A stretch of DNA of 28,984 bases, from the NCBI GenBank assembly GCA_022840285.1, contig JALHIE010000034.1, forward strand, positions 1 through 28,984. The letters run 5' to 3'. Within the stretch, counting starts at the first letter, position 1, and the number at the start of each line of letters is the position of its first letter. Of this stretch, positions 17,243-24,853 are shown piece after piece. The notes under the pieces are model-generated. The model was not told the origin of the DNA. It searched no databases and saw only the letters and a program-made list of their open reading frames with translations. The position numbers were made by a program, and so were the translations under genes. Source of the stretch: Porphyromonadaceae bacterium. Its GTDB lineage: Bacteria; Bacteroidota; Bacteroidia; Bacteroidales; Dysgonomonadaceae.

Positions 17243-19277
17243 CAAAGCCTATCCGTGGATACTCGTCGGATTGCTGTGGTTTGTAGCGTTACTGAACTAC
17301 CTCGACCGCCAGATGCTCTCCACCATGAAATCGTCCATGCAATTGGACATTAAAGAACTGGCCATCGCCGAGAATTTCGGACGGGTAATGGGTATTTTCC
17401 TGCTCATTTACGGTTTAATGAGCCCTGTAGCGGGAATAATCGCCGACCGCATCAACCGCAAGTGGCTGATTGTAGGAAGCTTGTTTGTGTGGTCTGCCGT
17501 AACGTACGGATTAGGCTACGCGCAAACTTTCCAGCAGGTGTACTGGCTGCGTGCGCTGATGGGTGTCAGCGAAGCACTTTACCTGCCCACGGGGTTGGCC
17601 ATGATTGCCGATTTTCACACATCGAAAACCCGGTCGCTGGCCATCGGGATTCACATGTCGGGACTTTATACCGGTCAGGCATTGGGTGGGTTTGGAGCAA
17701 CCATTGCTGCCAATTATTCGTGGAATACCGTTTTCCACTGGTTCGGAATTGTCGGAATTATATACGCCGTGCTGCTTATTTTCCTGCTGCACGACAAGGA
17801 GGGCCACGCGGGTACTACAACAGCCGGATTGAAAGCCGACCCGCAAGGAGCGTTGATCAAAAAGGAATCTGTTTTCCGGTCATTCGGCATTATTCTGGGT
17901 ACAGTTTCTTTCTGGGTCATGCTTTTCTACTTTATGGCTCCGAGTTTTCCCGGTTGGGCAACCAAAAACTGGCTGCCGACACTGTTTTCCGAGAATCTGG
18001 GAATTGAAATGGCAAAAGCCGGGCCCATGGCCACCATTTCCATCGCTATAGCCTCGTTTATCGGCGTGCTCATCGGAGGGCCGCTCTCCGACCGATGGGT
18101 GCAGAAAAACATCCGGGGACGTATTTACACGAGCACTATCGGTTTAGCCCTGACTATTCCTTCGCTCGTATTGTTGGGCTTCGGACATTCCTACACAGGA
18201 TTGATCGGCGCAGCCATGCTCTTCGGCATCGGTTTCGGAATGTTCGACACAAACAACATGCCGATACTTTGCCAGATTGTTCCGCAAAAATACCGCGCCA
18301 CAGCGTACGGTATCATGAACATGATGGGAGTTTTTGCCGGATACGCTGTCACGTTGATGCTCGGTAGTTCCACCGATGCCGGAAGCTTGGGAACCGATTT
18401 CAGCAAGTTGGCCATCGTCGTAGATCTCGGCCCCATAGCAGATTATGCCGCCATGCTGCAAAAAAACGGACTGATCGGCGTATTTATCAACGGTTCCTCG
18501 GGTGAGGGCTATATGCTGACGGTAGAGGAGCGTATGAAGCTGACGGAGAAGTGGATCGCAGTCGCCCCGGAAGGATTCAAAGTAATCGTCCATGTTGGGG
18601 CCACCTGCATAAAGGACAGCCACCGCATGGCACTGCACGCGCAGGAATCCGGCGCTTTCGGTATCGGAGCGATGGCATCTCCTTTTCCCAAGGCGGGACG
18701 GGTGGAAGAGCTGGTGAAGTATTGCGAAGAAATCGCCTGCGGTGCACCAGAGCTGCCTTTCTACTTTTATCATATCCCGGCACTGAACGGCGTCTTCCTA
18801 CCCATGCTGCCTTTTCTGAAAGCAGCCGACGGACGCATTCCCAACCTGGCGGGTATCAAGTATACCTACGAGAGCCTGTACGAGTATAACCAATGCATGT
18901 TATACAAAAACGGGAAGTTCGATATGCTGCACGGCCAGGACGAAACCATCCTATCGGCGTTGGTAATGGGCGGTGCACAAGGCGGTATCAGCGGAACCGG
19001 CAGCTACATCGGCCGTTCGCTGGTGGGTGTGATTGATGCCTACAACAACGGTAAGCTGTATGAAGCGGTCGCCCACCAGAACTTTGCACAGGAGGTGATC
19101 AACGTCATTGCCCGTTACCGGGGAAACATCGTTGCCGGAAAGCGTATCATGAAACTGATCGGACTCGACCTGGGTATCAACCGCACCCTTTTTCAAAACA
19201 TGGCAGACGAGGAAGAAACAGTCATCCGGAAAGCGTTGGAAGCGATCGGTTTTTTCGAAAAGTGCAACAGGGTGTAA
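17232..19277 (+). CDS. Fused ORF: NanT-like MFS transporter plus N-acetylneuraminate lyase
   Basis: One uninterrupted 681-aa ORF joins two nan functions. Residues 1 to about 397 are an MFS transporter (NYLDRQ in helix 1, GIIADRINRKWL after helix 2, DTNNMPILCQIVP in helix 10) that stops at the first residues of helix 12 (SKLAIVV). Residues about 398-681 are a DapA-family N-acetylneuraminate lyase, which splits Neu5Ac into ManNAc and pyruvate: substrate loop GSSGEG (421-426), catalytic Tyr513 (FYFYHIP) and Schiff-base Lys543 (LAGIKYT) are present. Compared with NanA, roughly the first 20 residues, including strand beta1 and the TPF motif, are missing. With 11 helices and an N-in topology, the lyase would start on the periplasmic side. 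The simplest reading is a deletion that joined neighbouring nanT and nanL genes in frame. Both halves may be impaired. The upstream GH20 tail overlaps the ATG by 11 bases. Confidence 0.85.
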   Translation: MKDNKAYPWILVGLLWFVALLNYLDRQMLSTMKSSMQLDIKELAIAENFGRVMGIFLLIYGLMSPVAGIIADRINRKWLIVGSLFVWSAVTYGLGYAQTFQQVYWLRALMGVSEALYLPTGLAMIADFHTSKTRSLAIGIHMSGLYTGQALGGFGATIAANYSWNTVFHWFGIVGIIYAVLLIFLLHDKEGHAGTTTAGLKADPQGALIKKESVFRSFGIILGTVSFWVMLFYFMAPSFPGWATKNWLPTLFSENLGIEMAKAGPMATISIAIASFIGVLIGGPLSDRWVQKNIRGRIYTSTIGLALTIPSLVLLGFGHSYTGLIGAAMLFGIGFGMFDTNNMPILCQIVPQKYRATAYGIMNMMGVFAGYAVTLMLGSSTDAGSLGTDFSKLAIVVDLGPIADYAAMLQKNGLIGVFINGSSGEGYMLTVEERMKLTEKWIAVAPEGFKVIVHVGATCIKDSHRMALHAQESGAFGIGAMASPFPKAGRVEELVKYCEEIACGAPELPFYFYHIPALNGVFLPMLPFLKAADGRIPNLAGIKYTYESLYEYNQCMLYKNGKFDMLHGQDETILSALVMGGAQGGISGTGSYIGRSLVGVIDAYNNGKLYEAVAHQNFAQEVINVIARYRGNIVAGKRIMKLIGLDLGINRTLFQNMADEEETVIRKALEAIGFFEKCNRV

Positions 19278-19288
19278 GTTTAAACGTT

Positions 19289-19321
19289 AAAAAGCGCGGC
19301 TCATCGATGTCGCGTTTTTTT
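19289..19321 (+). terminator. Terminator of the nan block
   Basis: AAAAAGCGCGGC (19289-19300) pairs with GTCGCGTTTTTT (19309-19320) with two G-T wobbles around the 8-base loop TCATCGAT, and runs into seven Ts. It lies 11 bases after the fused ORF stop. Confidence 0.85.
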
Positions 19322-19444
19322 ATTGACCTCATAAGCCGGCCATCCGCCGATGAGGACCAATCTTTCGGGTTCGTTCTTCTGCTGTTCAGCACCCAAAACA
19401 GACGGTTGAGTATCTTTTTCGGGGCAGTCATCTTTGTTGTACGC

Positions 19445-19452
19445 TACCTTTG
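19445..19452 (+). promoter_or_regulatory. Candidate -7 box of the outer-membrane protein gene
   Basis: TACCTTTG matches TAnnTTTG, 40 bases before the ATG at 19493, followed by an A-rich leader. No clear -33 element lies at standard spacing. I see no gene in the 215 bases between the fused ORF and this gene. Confidence 0.5.
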
Positions 19453-19492
19453 CAAGCGAGATAGTTTATAAACAATTTAAAACAACAGAAAA

Positions 19493-20104
19493 ATGAAAAA
19501 AACAATTTTAGCATGCTTGTCATTTCTAATGGCTGCAGGTTTATTGAATGTGAACGCTCAAACCTCCGTTTCTTATGGGGTAAAAGGCGAAATGAACATG
19601 TCTAATTTTCTTTTGAAGGATTTAGACGTTCAAAAAAGCACAATGAAAGTGGGGCCTAATTTGGGAGGCTTTATGAAAGTGGACTTGCATCCTAACTTTG
19701 CCATTCAGCCGGAAGTGATGTTTTTTTACAGGAATTCGAAAATGGAGACCGGTCCCGCTGAAGACACCTTCAAACAGTGGGGAATGCAAATCCCGGTATA
19801 TGCTTTGGGACAGACTTCCACGGACAACGGCAGGTTTTACGGAGGTGTAGGGCCATTCGTAAGCCTCGGGTTTGATGCCCGCTACAAAGATGCTGATGTG
19901 AATCTGTACGACGAGGTGGCCGGTAAAACTCCAATGAACCGCTGGGATGTTGGCCTGGGAGCAATATTGGGTTATGAATTGGACAATGGAATTCAGTTGA
20001 ACGCCGGGTACCAATTCGGATTTTTGAACCAATTGGATGCATTGAAGGATGTAGCCAAAATGCGTACACAGGCCGTATGTGTAGGCGTGGGATATCGTTT
20101 CTAA
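19493..20104 (+). CDS. Small outer-membrane beta-barrel protein (PorT/OMP_b-brl type)
   Basis: A 203-aa exported protein with a clear signal peptide (MKKTILACLSFLMAAGLLNVNA-Q). The mature part shows alternating beta-strands with glycine and aromatic residues (SYGVKGEMNMSNF, NLGGFMKVDLHPNFAIQPEVMF, FYGGVGPFVSLGFDARY, LGAILGYELDNGIQLNAGYQFGF) and ends in aromatic Phe (GVGYRF), the outer-membrane barrel insertion signature. It fits the 8-strand outer-membrane beta-barrel family widespread in Bacteroidetes. No specific role can be assigned. It stands alone, with its own promoter box and a terminator on each side. Confidence 0.85.
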   Translation: MKKTILACLSFLMAAGLLNVNAQTSVSYGVKGEMNMSNFLLKDLDVQKSTMKVGPNLGGFMKVDLHPNFAIQPEVMFFYRNSKMETGPAEDTFKQWGMQIPVYALGQTSTDNGRFYGGVGPFVSLGFDARYKDADVNLYDEVAGKTPMNRWDVGLGAILGYELDNGIQLNAGYQFGFLNQLDALKDVAKMRTQAVCVGVGYRF

Positions 20105-20125
20105 ACTCCGCAAGAATCCATACCG

Positions 20126-20174
20126 GTAAAAAATGGTGCGAAAATTTTTAAATTGCATACGCACCATTTTTTAC
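20126..20174. terminator. Perfect 15-bp inverted repeat, bidirectional terminator
   Basis: GTAAAAAATGGTGCG (20126-20140) is exactly complementary to CGCACCATTTTTTAC (20160-20174), with a 19-base AT-rich loop. A T run on either strand follows the GC part, so it can end transcripts from both sides. It ends the outer-membrane protein gene. Confidence 0.85.
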
Positions 20175-20183
20175 TTACATTTG
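20153..20183 (+). promoter_or_regulatory. Promoter of the sensor kinase gene, overlapping the terminator
   Basis: TTG (20153-20155), a 20-bp spacer, then TACATTTG (20176-20183) matches the Bacteroidetes -33/-7 layout. The -33 part lies in the loop of the preceding terminator and the spacer covers its right arm. The start codon at 20205 is 22 bases after the -7 box, giving a short leader. Confidence 0.6.
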
Positions 20184-20204
20184 AAGATACAAACAAGAAG
20201 ACGT

Positions 20205-21329
20205 ATGAAACTTCGGAAAAGACAACCTTTCTTCCTCAACTACAACAAGAAAACAGCGTTGACAGCTGCAATCGTTGTCAGTTTTATCCTGGCATTCGTC
20301 ATGCTTTCTTCGTCCATATATGCGATATCGTTAGACAAAACAATGGGGATTAAAGCCGCCGACTTGATTTCTGTCAAGTCGATCGCAACGCTCCTTTTCA
20401 ACACACTTCTGCTCTATTTCCTTTTCCGGCTTCAATTTTGGGCGATAACACATTTTCCGGCCAGCCGGTACAAAATTTGGCTTATTCTGATAGGATTGCT
20501 TGTCATAATCGCTATTTTGAGTCCTTTTTTTTCCCGGATGCAGTGGTGGTGGTTTCGGGAGGAGGTATCGCCCAAAGCCTATTCCACCATCCATTATGTA
20601 AAAGATTTAACGGTGCTTATCATATCTTTTTTGTTCACGGCTCTGATTTACCTGATCAATGAAAATCAGAAGAACATGACTGAGAATCAGAACCTCGTTA
20701 TTGAAAATCTGCAGAACCGGTACAACGCCCTTAAAAACCAAACCGACCCCCATTTCCTCTTCAACTCACTGAACACGTTGAACGGGCTTATCGGATATGA
20801 CGATGAGCGTGCGCGCGAATATGTAGAACAACTGTCTGCCGTGTTCCGTTATACCATGCAAGACCGTTCCGTGATAAAAGTTTCGGAAGAGTTACAGTTT
20901 GTGGAATCCTATATTTACTTGATGAAAATCCGTTACAACGACGGGTTGAATGTTCACATACAACACGCAGGACTTTACCAAGAGTGTTATATTCTCCCCT
21001 TCGGGTTACAGATATTGATAGAAAATGCAATAAAGCACAACGTGATAAGCCGAAAGGATCCGCTATGCATTCTTATTGAAGCAACGGAAAACAATACTTT
21101 ACGTGTTGAGAATAATCGGCAACCCAAACAAGGCGAAAAAAATACTACCGGTCTGGGATTGGCTAACCTCAACGAACGTTACCGGTTGATGTTCGGGAAG
21201 GAAATAGAAATATATTCCGACGATAAAGTTTTCGCCGTGGAGATTCCCTTAATTAAAAACAGGGAGATCCCCGACTCGGTAAAACAGGAAATAAGGACTT
21301 ATGATCGCACCAACAGTGCCGTGATCTAA
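20205..21329 (+). CDS. LytS/YehU-type membrane sensor histidine kinase
   Basis: A 374-aa inner-membrane kinase expected to phosphorylate the LytTR regulator encoded 18 bp downstream. Four hydrophobic helices occupy about residues 16-150 (TALTAAIVVSFILAFVML, IATLLFNTLLLYFLF, IWLILIGLLVIIAILSPFF, LTVLIISFLFTALIYLI). A coiled stretch (ENQKNMTENQNLVIENLQNR) leads to the His_kinase domain with the phospho-accepting His in DPHFLFNSLN. The ATPase part has the N-box ENAIKHN and G-box GLGLANLNERY. The ORF opens at 20133, but that ATG lies in the terminator stem, upstream of the expected transcription start, so ATG 20205 is chosen. No sensory domain beyond the membrane helices is visible. Confidence 0.9.
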   Translation: MKLRKRQPFFLNYNKKTALTAAIVVSFILAFVMLSSSIYAISLDKTMGIKAADLISVKSIATLLFNTLLLYFLFRLQFWAITHFPASRYKIWLILIGLLVIIAILSPFFSRMQWWWFREEVSPKAYSTIHYVKDLTVLIISFLFTALIYLINENQKNMTENQNLVIENLQNRYNALKNQTDPHFLFNSLNTLNGLIGYDDERAREYVEQLSAVFRYTMQDRSVIKVSEELQFVESYIYLMKIRYNDGLNVHIQHAGLYQECYILPFGLQILIENAIKHNVISRKDPLCILIEATENNTLRVENNRQPKQGEKNTTGLGLANLNERYRLMFGKEIEIYSDDKVFAVEIPLIKNREIPDSVKQEIRTYDRTNSAVI

Positions 21330-21347
21330 CTCTGAACTTTTAATTCA

Positions 21348-22096
21348 ATGAAAGCTGTAATTGTAGAAGACGAATTTGTTGCTGCACGTAGCCTCGAGCG
21401 GCTTATCGCAGCATCGGGAAGAAACATCGATACGTTGAAGAAAGTGTAGAATGGTTCTCGCTGAATACACACCCCGATGTCGTATTTATGGACATTCATC
21501 TTGCCGACGGAGACTCTTTTGCAATTTTCGAAAAAACCGACGTCCGCTGTCCGGTTATCTTCACAACAGCTTACGATGAATATGCCCTGAAAGCATTCGA
21601 GGTAAACAGCATCGATTACCTGCTCAAGCCCATCACCCGGAAAAGCCTTGAAAAGGCGTTGGACAAGCTTGCCCACTTTTCTCCCAAAAGCAACAATACC
21701 GACATTGTTTCTCAAATCGTACAATCCATTCGTGAAATAAAAAACCCTTACAAAAAAAATTTCCTTATTCCTTATAGAGACAAACTTATACCGCTTGCGG
21801 CAGAAGATATCGCGTTTGTGTATTCCGAATTCAAGATGGCGAAAATTGTATGTTTTAACCGCCAGTCTTATTCAATGGATATTTCCCTCGATGAATTTCT
21901 CCGCCAGTTGAATCCGTCACTTTTCTATCGGGCCAACCGTCAATACATTGTCTCGCACCGCGCCATCACCGACTTATCGTTGTGGTTTAACGGCAAGTTA
22001 TCGGTAAACCTTTCGGTAGCAACACCCGAACGGATAATTGTAAGCCGCGCGCGAAGCAATGAATTTAAAGCCTGGTATATGGAGAATGCGGAATAA
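21348..22096 (+). pseudogene. LytTR-type response regulator, interrupted by a frameshift
   Basis: The gene starts at ATG 21348 as MKAVIVEDEFVAARSLERLI, the opening of a receiver domain with its acidic pocket (EDE), and reaches a TAG at 21447-21449 after 33 codons. The rest of the receiver continues in another frame from about 21430: YVEESVEWFSLNTHPDVVFM, then DIHLADGD with the phospho-accepting Asp at 21491, ending in the receiver's KPI motif. The LytTR DNA-binding domain follows (from about 21740: FLIPYRDKLIPLAAEDI, FYRANRQYIVSHRAI). The span of 749 bases is one short of a codon multiple. Compared with remembered relatives a few residues are missing at the break, so a small out-of-frame deletion near 21425-21437 is likely. 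A downstream ATG at 21488 could give a receiver without its first strands. The cause may be real inactivation or a sequence error. Confidence 0.85.
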
Positions 22097-22149
22097 AAAA
22101 GCTTCGCTTCGGTATCTTCTTACTACGTTTCATCCCCTAAAAAGTACAC

Positions 22150-22168
22150 TTGGGTAATTTTTTCCCAA
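22150..22168. promoter_or_regulatory. Dyad over the -33 region of the efflux operon
   Basis: TTGGG (22150-22154) and CCCAA (22164-22168) form an inverted repeat with a 9-base AT-rich spacer. It ends 20 bp before the candidate -7 box. It is a possible regulator site, perhaps for the adjacent LytTR protein. It is short and could be chance. Confidence 0.3.
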
Positions 22169-22188
22169 AAGGCCACGCAACAGAGCAA

Positions 22189-22196
22189 TACCTTTG
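22189..22196 (+). promoter_or_regulatory. Candidate -7 box of the TolC/RND operon
   Basis: TACCTTTG matches TAnnTTTG and lies 30 bases before the TolC-family ATG in a 130-base intergenic gap. No standard -33 element is seen, which would suit an activator-dependent promoter. Confidence 0.5.
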
Positions 22197-22226
22197 TAGC
22201 CGGTTTTTGAATTAAATTACAAACAG

Positions 22227-23735
22227 ATGAAAAAAATGAATTCAGAAAAAATACTGCTTATCTGTTTCCTCACCGTTTTTTCACTCCTGGCCGTGCCAAT
22301 CTCCGCACAACAAGTGCTGACGCTGGAAGAATGCCGGAAAATGGCACTGGAACAGAATAAGAAAATCCGTATGGCAAAGGAGGACGCTCAAATGGCATGC
22401 CTGACAAAAAAAGCCGCAGCCACCAAATATCTTCCCAGCATCAGCCTTAACGGAGGATACTTGCGAACCAACAAAACATTAAAACCCTTAGGGAACGATC
22501 TGTTCCTGCCTGTAGTGCCGTTCAACGCCATCGACCCACAAACGGGAGAATTCAATCCGGCATCGTTGCAAGATCCGGCGACCGCATTAAATACACTGGT
22601 CATTAATCCGCAGACAGGCCAGCCCCTGCTCGATGCTTCGGGAAATCCGGTGTTTAAAAATTATGCCTTGCTGCCTTCCGACAAACTAGTGTTTGGCAAT
22701 AAGAACAGTTATTACACCCGACTGAGTGTGAACCAGCCGCTTTTTACAGGATTTAAGATTACCGAAGCCAACAAAATCGCCCAGCATGCGGAAAACATAG
22801 CAAAAGAAAATGTAGTCCTCACCCAGGCGGAAGTGCTCGTCAAAACTGATGAAGCCTATTGGCGCACGATATCGTTGCAGGAAAAGGTTAGACTGGCAAA
22901 TTCGTACGAGATATTGCTTAACCAATTGGTGGCCGATCTGGAAAACATGTATATCGAAGGTATTATCACCCGTAACGATCTGCTCAAAGCACAAGTAAGT
23001 CAAAACGAAGCCAAGCTCAAAGTCATGAAAGCCGAAAATGGATTGGCATTATCCAAAATGGCTTTGGCGCAGATTATCGGTACGGAAGACGAAGATATAA
23101 CGCTGTCCGAAAAAGCAATCGATAAGGATTTATCCGTCGCTTACAGTACAATCACCTCCGAAAATCCAATCGATAAACGAGCCGAAATAATCATGCTCAA
23201 AGAAAAACTCGCCATCACGGAATCGGGAAAAAACATAGAACGCTCCAAATTCATGCCCGACATCCTGCTTACCGGAGGATACGGATGGATGAATCCTAAT
23301 CCGTATAACGGGTTAAAAAAAGAATTTGGTGGCGACTGGAGCATAGGGGTGGTCGTTTCGATGCCCATTTTCACCTGGGGAGAAAGGAAGCACAATCTGA
23401 ATACAGCCCATATAAAGAAGCGGAAGGTACAACTCGAACTTGACGAAGCACGTGAAATGATAGATTTACAAATTCGTCAAAACCGGTACAAGTACAACGA
23501 ATCCATCAGAAAAGCAGAGCTTACGCAACTTTCGAAAGCGCAAGCCGAGGAAAACATGAAGATAGCCAAAGAAAACCTGCTGGAAGGCAGGACTCGTCTG
23601 ACCGAACTGCTGGAAGCTCAAGTACAGTGGGAAAACGCATCGTCAGAATACATCGACGCATTGATAGAAATAAAAACAACACGGTCGGAACTTGAAAAGT
23701 CGACCGGGGAAATTTACAAGTATGTCGGCAATTAG
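22227..23735 (+). CDS. TolC-family outer-membrane efflux protein
   Basis: A 502-aa exit duct of a tripartite efflux pump. The signal peptide (KILLICFLTVFSLLAVPISA-Q) is followed by QVLTLEECRKMALEQNKKIR, the standard opening of the first OEP repeat. Long helices with heptad-like spacing (about 170-290 and 385-500) and the second repeat ending LTELLEAQVQWENASSEYIDAL are typical. A 70-residue insertion (PFNAIDPQTGEFNP ... LPSDKLVFGNK) is of a kind often seen in Bacteroidetes homologues. An internal ATG at 22236 is also possible. The adaptor gene begins 49 bp downstream. In P. gingivalis the equivalent is the PG0538 position of the PG0538-PG0541 cluster. Confidence 0.92.
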   Translation: MKKMNSEKILLICFLTVFSLLAVPISAQQVLTLEECRKMALEQNKKIRMAKEDAQMACLTKKAAATKYLPSISLNGGYLRTNKTLKPLGNDLFLPVVPFNAIDPQTGEFNPASLQDPATALNTLVINPQTGQPLLDASGNPVFKNYALLPSDKLVFGNKNSYYTRLSVNQPLFTGFKITEANKIAQHAENIAKENVVLTQAEVLVKTDEAYWRTISLQEKVRLANSYEILLNQLVADLENMYIEGIITRNDLLKAQVSQNEAKLKVMKAENGLALSKMALAQIIGTEDEDITLSEKAIDKDLSVAYSTITSENPIDKRAEIIMLKEKLAITESGKNIERSKFMPDILLTGGYGWMNPNPYNGLKKEFGGDWSIGVVVSMPIFTWGERKHNLNTAHIKKRKVQLELDEAREMIDLQIRQNRYKYNESIRKAELTQLSKAQAEENMKIAKENLLEGRTRLTELLEAQVQWENASSEYIDALIEIKTTRSELEKSTGEIYKYVGN

Positions 23736-23784
23736 GCAACAGATATCCGATAGAAAGAGTGAAAAAACGATAAAAATATAGATT

Positions 23785-24840
23785 ATGCAAACCAAGAGAA
23801 CTATTCTGTATGCAACATGCTTCGCCATACTGCTGATGGGGGGATGCAGCAAAAAAACAGGTTCCAACAACGCGGAAATAAACGAAAAAAAAGCCGTTAT
23901 GGCTACTGTAAAAGAAGTTGTGGAAATGGAATACACCCCTGTGTTGAACTTTACAGGAACGGCTGAAGCGAACAAGGAAGTAAATTTGGGGTCAGCCATT
24001 CCGGGACGCGTGGAGAGAATTAATTTTCCAAAAGGTAGTTTTGTGTCCAAAGGCACCGTAATAGCCGAGATGTCCGATGAAATGCTCATTCAGGCACAAA
24101 TAGAACTGGAAGCTATTCGTAAGGACTTCGAAAGGATCAGCCGTTTGAAAGAAAAGGGCAGTGTCAGCGTAATGGACTACGATCACATAAAAGCCAAGTT
24201 TGAAGCCTCCCAAACCAAAGTGGAGATGTTGAAGAAAAATACTTCGATCACCGCCCCTTTCGGCGGGGTATTGGTCGATATTATGGTGAATGAAGGCGAA
24301 AATTATTCGTTTGTGCCTTCAGTAAGCCCCGATTTGAAAGTAAAGAGCGGTATTGCAACACTTATGCAATTGAATCCTCTGAAGGTAAAAATTGAGATAA
24401 ACGAAAAAGAGCTTAACGCCATCCGTAAAGGGCAGACTGTTGAGGTTATCTTCGATGCTTATCCCGGCGAAAGCGTTTCGGGCAAGATAGCCCATATATC
24501 CCCCATACTGTCGCCCCTTACGCGGACATCAACCGTGGAAGTGGTGATCCCCAACAACGGGAGCAAATTGAAACCGGGCATGTTTTGCCGCGCTTCCATC
24601 GAAATGCCGGCAGCCAAAGGCATATTCGTCCCCATCAACGCGATACACCGCCAGCAAGGCTCGGGCGAAGATTTCGTATATGTTGTGAATACAGACAACA
24701 CGGTTACCAGAACCCAAGTTACGCGGGGCGAATCGCAAAATGAACTTATCCGCATTCCTGAACTCGACAAGAGCGCAGTTGTTGTCATCGATGGAAAAAA
24801 CAAACTGGAAGACGGAGCCAAAATAGAAATAGTGAAATAA
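23785..24840 (+). CDS. RND efflux periplasmic adaptor lipoprotein (HlyD/AcrA type)
   Basis: A 351-aa lipoprotein (lipobox Cys21, LLMGGC) that bridges the RND pump and the TolC duct. In order: a beta-barrel entry strand (YTPVLNFTGTAEANKEVNLG), the biotinyl-lipoyl half-motif (IPGRVERINFPKGSFVSKGTVIAEM), a short helical hairpin (about 100-145), the second lipoyl half (ITAPFGGVLVDIMVNEGENY), the beta-barrel domain (LKVKIEINEKELNAIRKGQTVEVIFD) and the membrane-proximal domain (IFVPINAIHRQ ... VYVVNTDNTVTRTQV). It is intact. The pump gene starts 13 bp downstream. Confidence 0.93.
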   Translation: MQTKRTILYATCFAILLMGGCSKKTGSNNAEINEKKAVMATVKEVVEMEYTPVLNFTGTAEANKEVNLGSAIPGRVERINFPKGSFVSKGTVIAEMSDEMLIQAQIELEAIRKDFERISRLKEKGSVSVMDYDHIKAKFEASQTKVEMLKKNTSITAPFGGVLVDIMVNEGENYSFVPSVSPDLKVKSGIATLMQLNPLKVKIEINEKELNAIRKGQTVEVIFDAYPGESVSGKIAHISPILSPLTRTSTVEVVIPNNGSKLKPGMFCRASIEMPAAKGIFVPINAIHRQQGSGEDFVYVVNTDNTVTRTQVTRGESQNELIRIPELDKSAVVVIDGKNKLEDGAKIEIVK

Positions 24841-24853
24841 AACAGCAACAACA

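Noticed and set aside
18144..18773. 209-codon minus-strand open frame opposite the nan fusion
   Set aside because: The plus strand here encodes clear MFS and lyase motifs. The reverse product shows no family features.
19322..19444. Possible small gene between the nan terminator and the outer-membrane protein gene
   Set aside because: The short frames on both strands have no homology I recognise. They overlap a terminator or lack a leader. Only a weak CCTCAT/ATGAGG dyad is seen.
20133..20204. Upstream ATG extending the sensor kinase by 24 residues
   Set aside because: The ATG is in the left arm of the perfect terminator hairpin and upstream of the promoter box. ATG 20205 fits the leader and the protein start.
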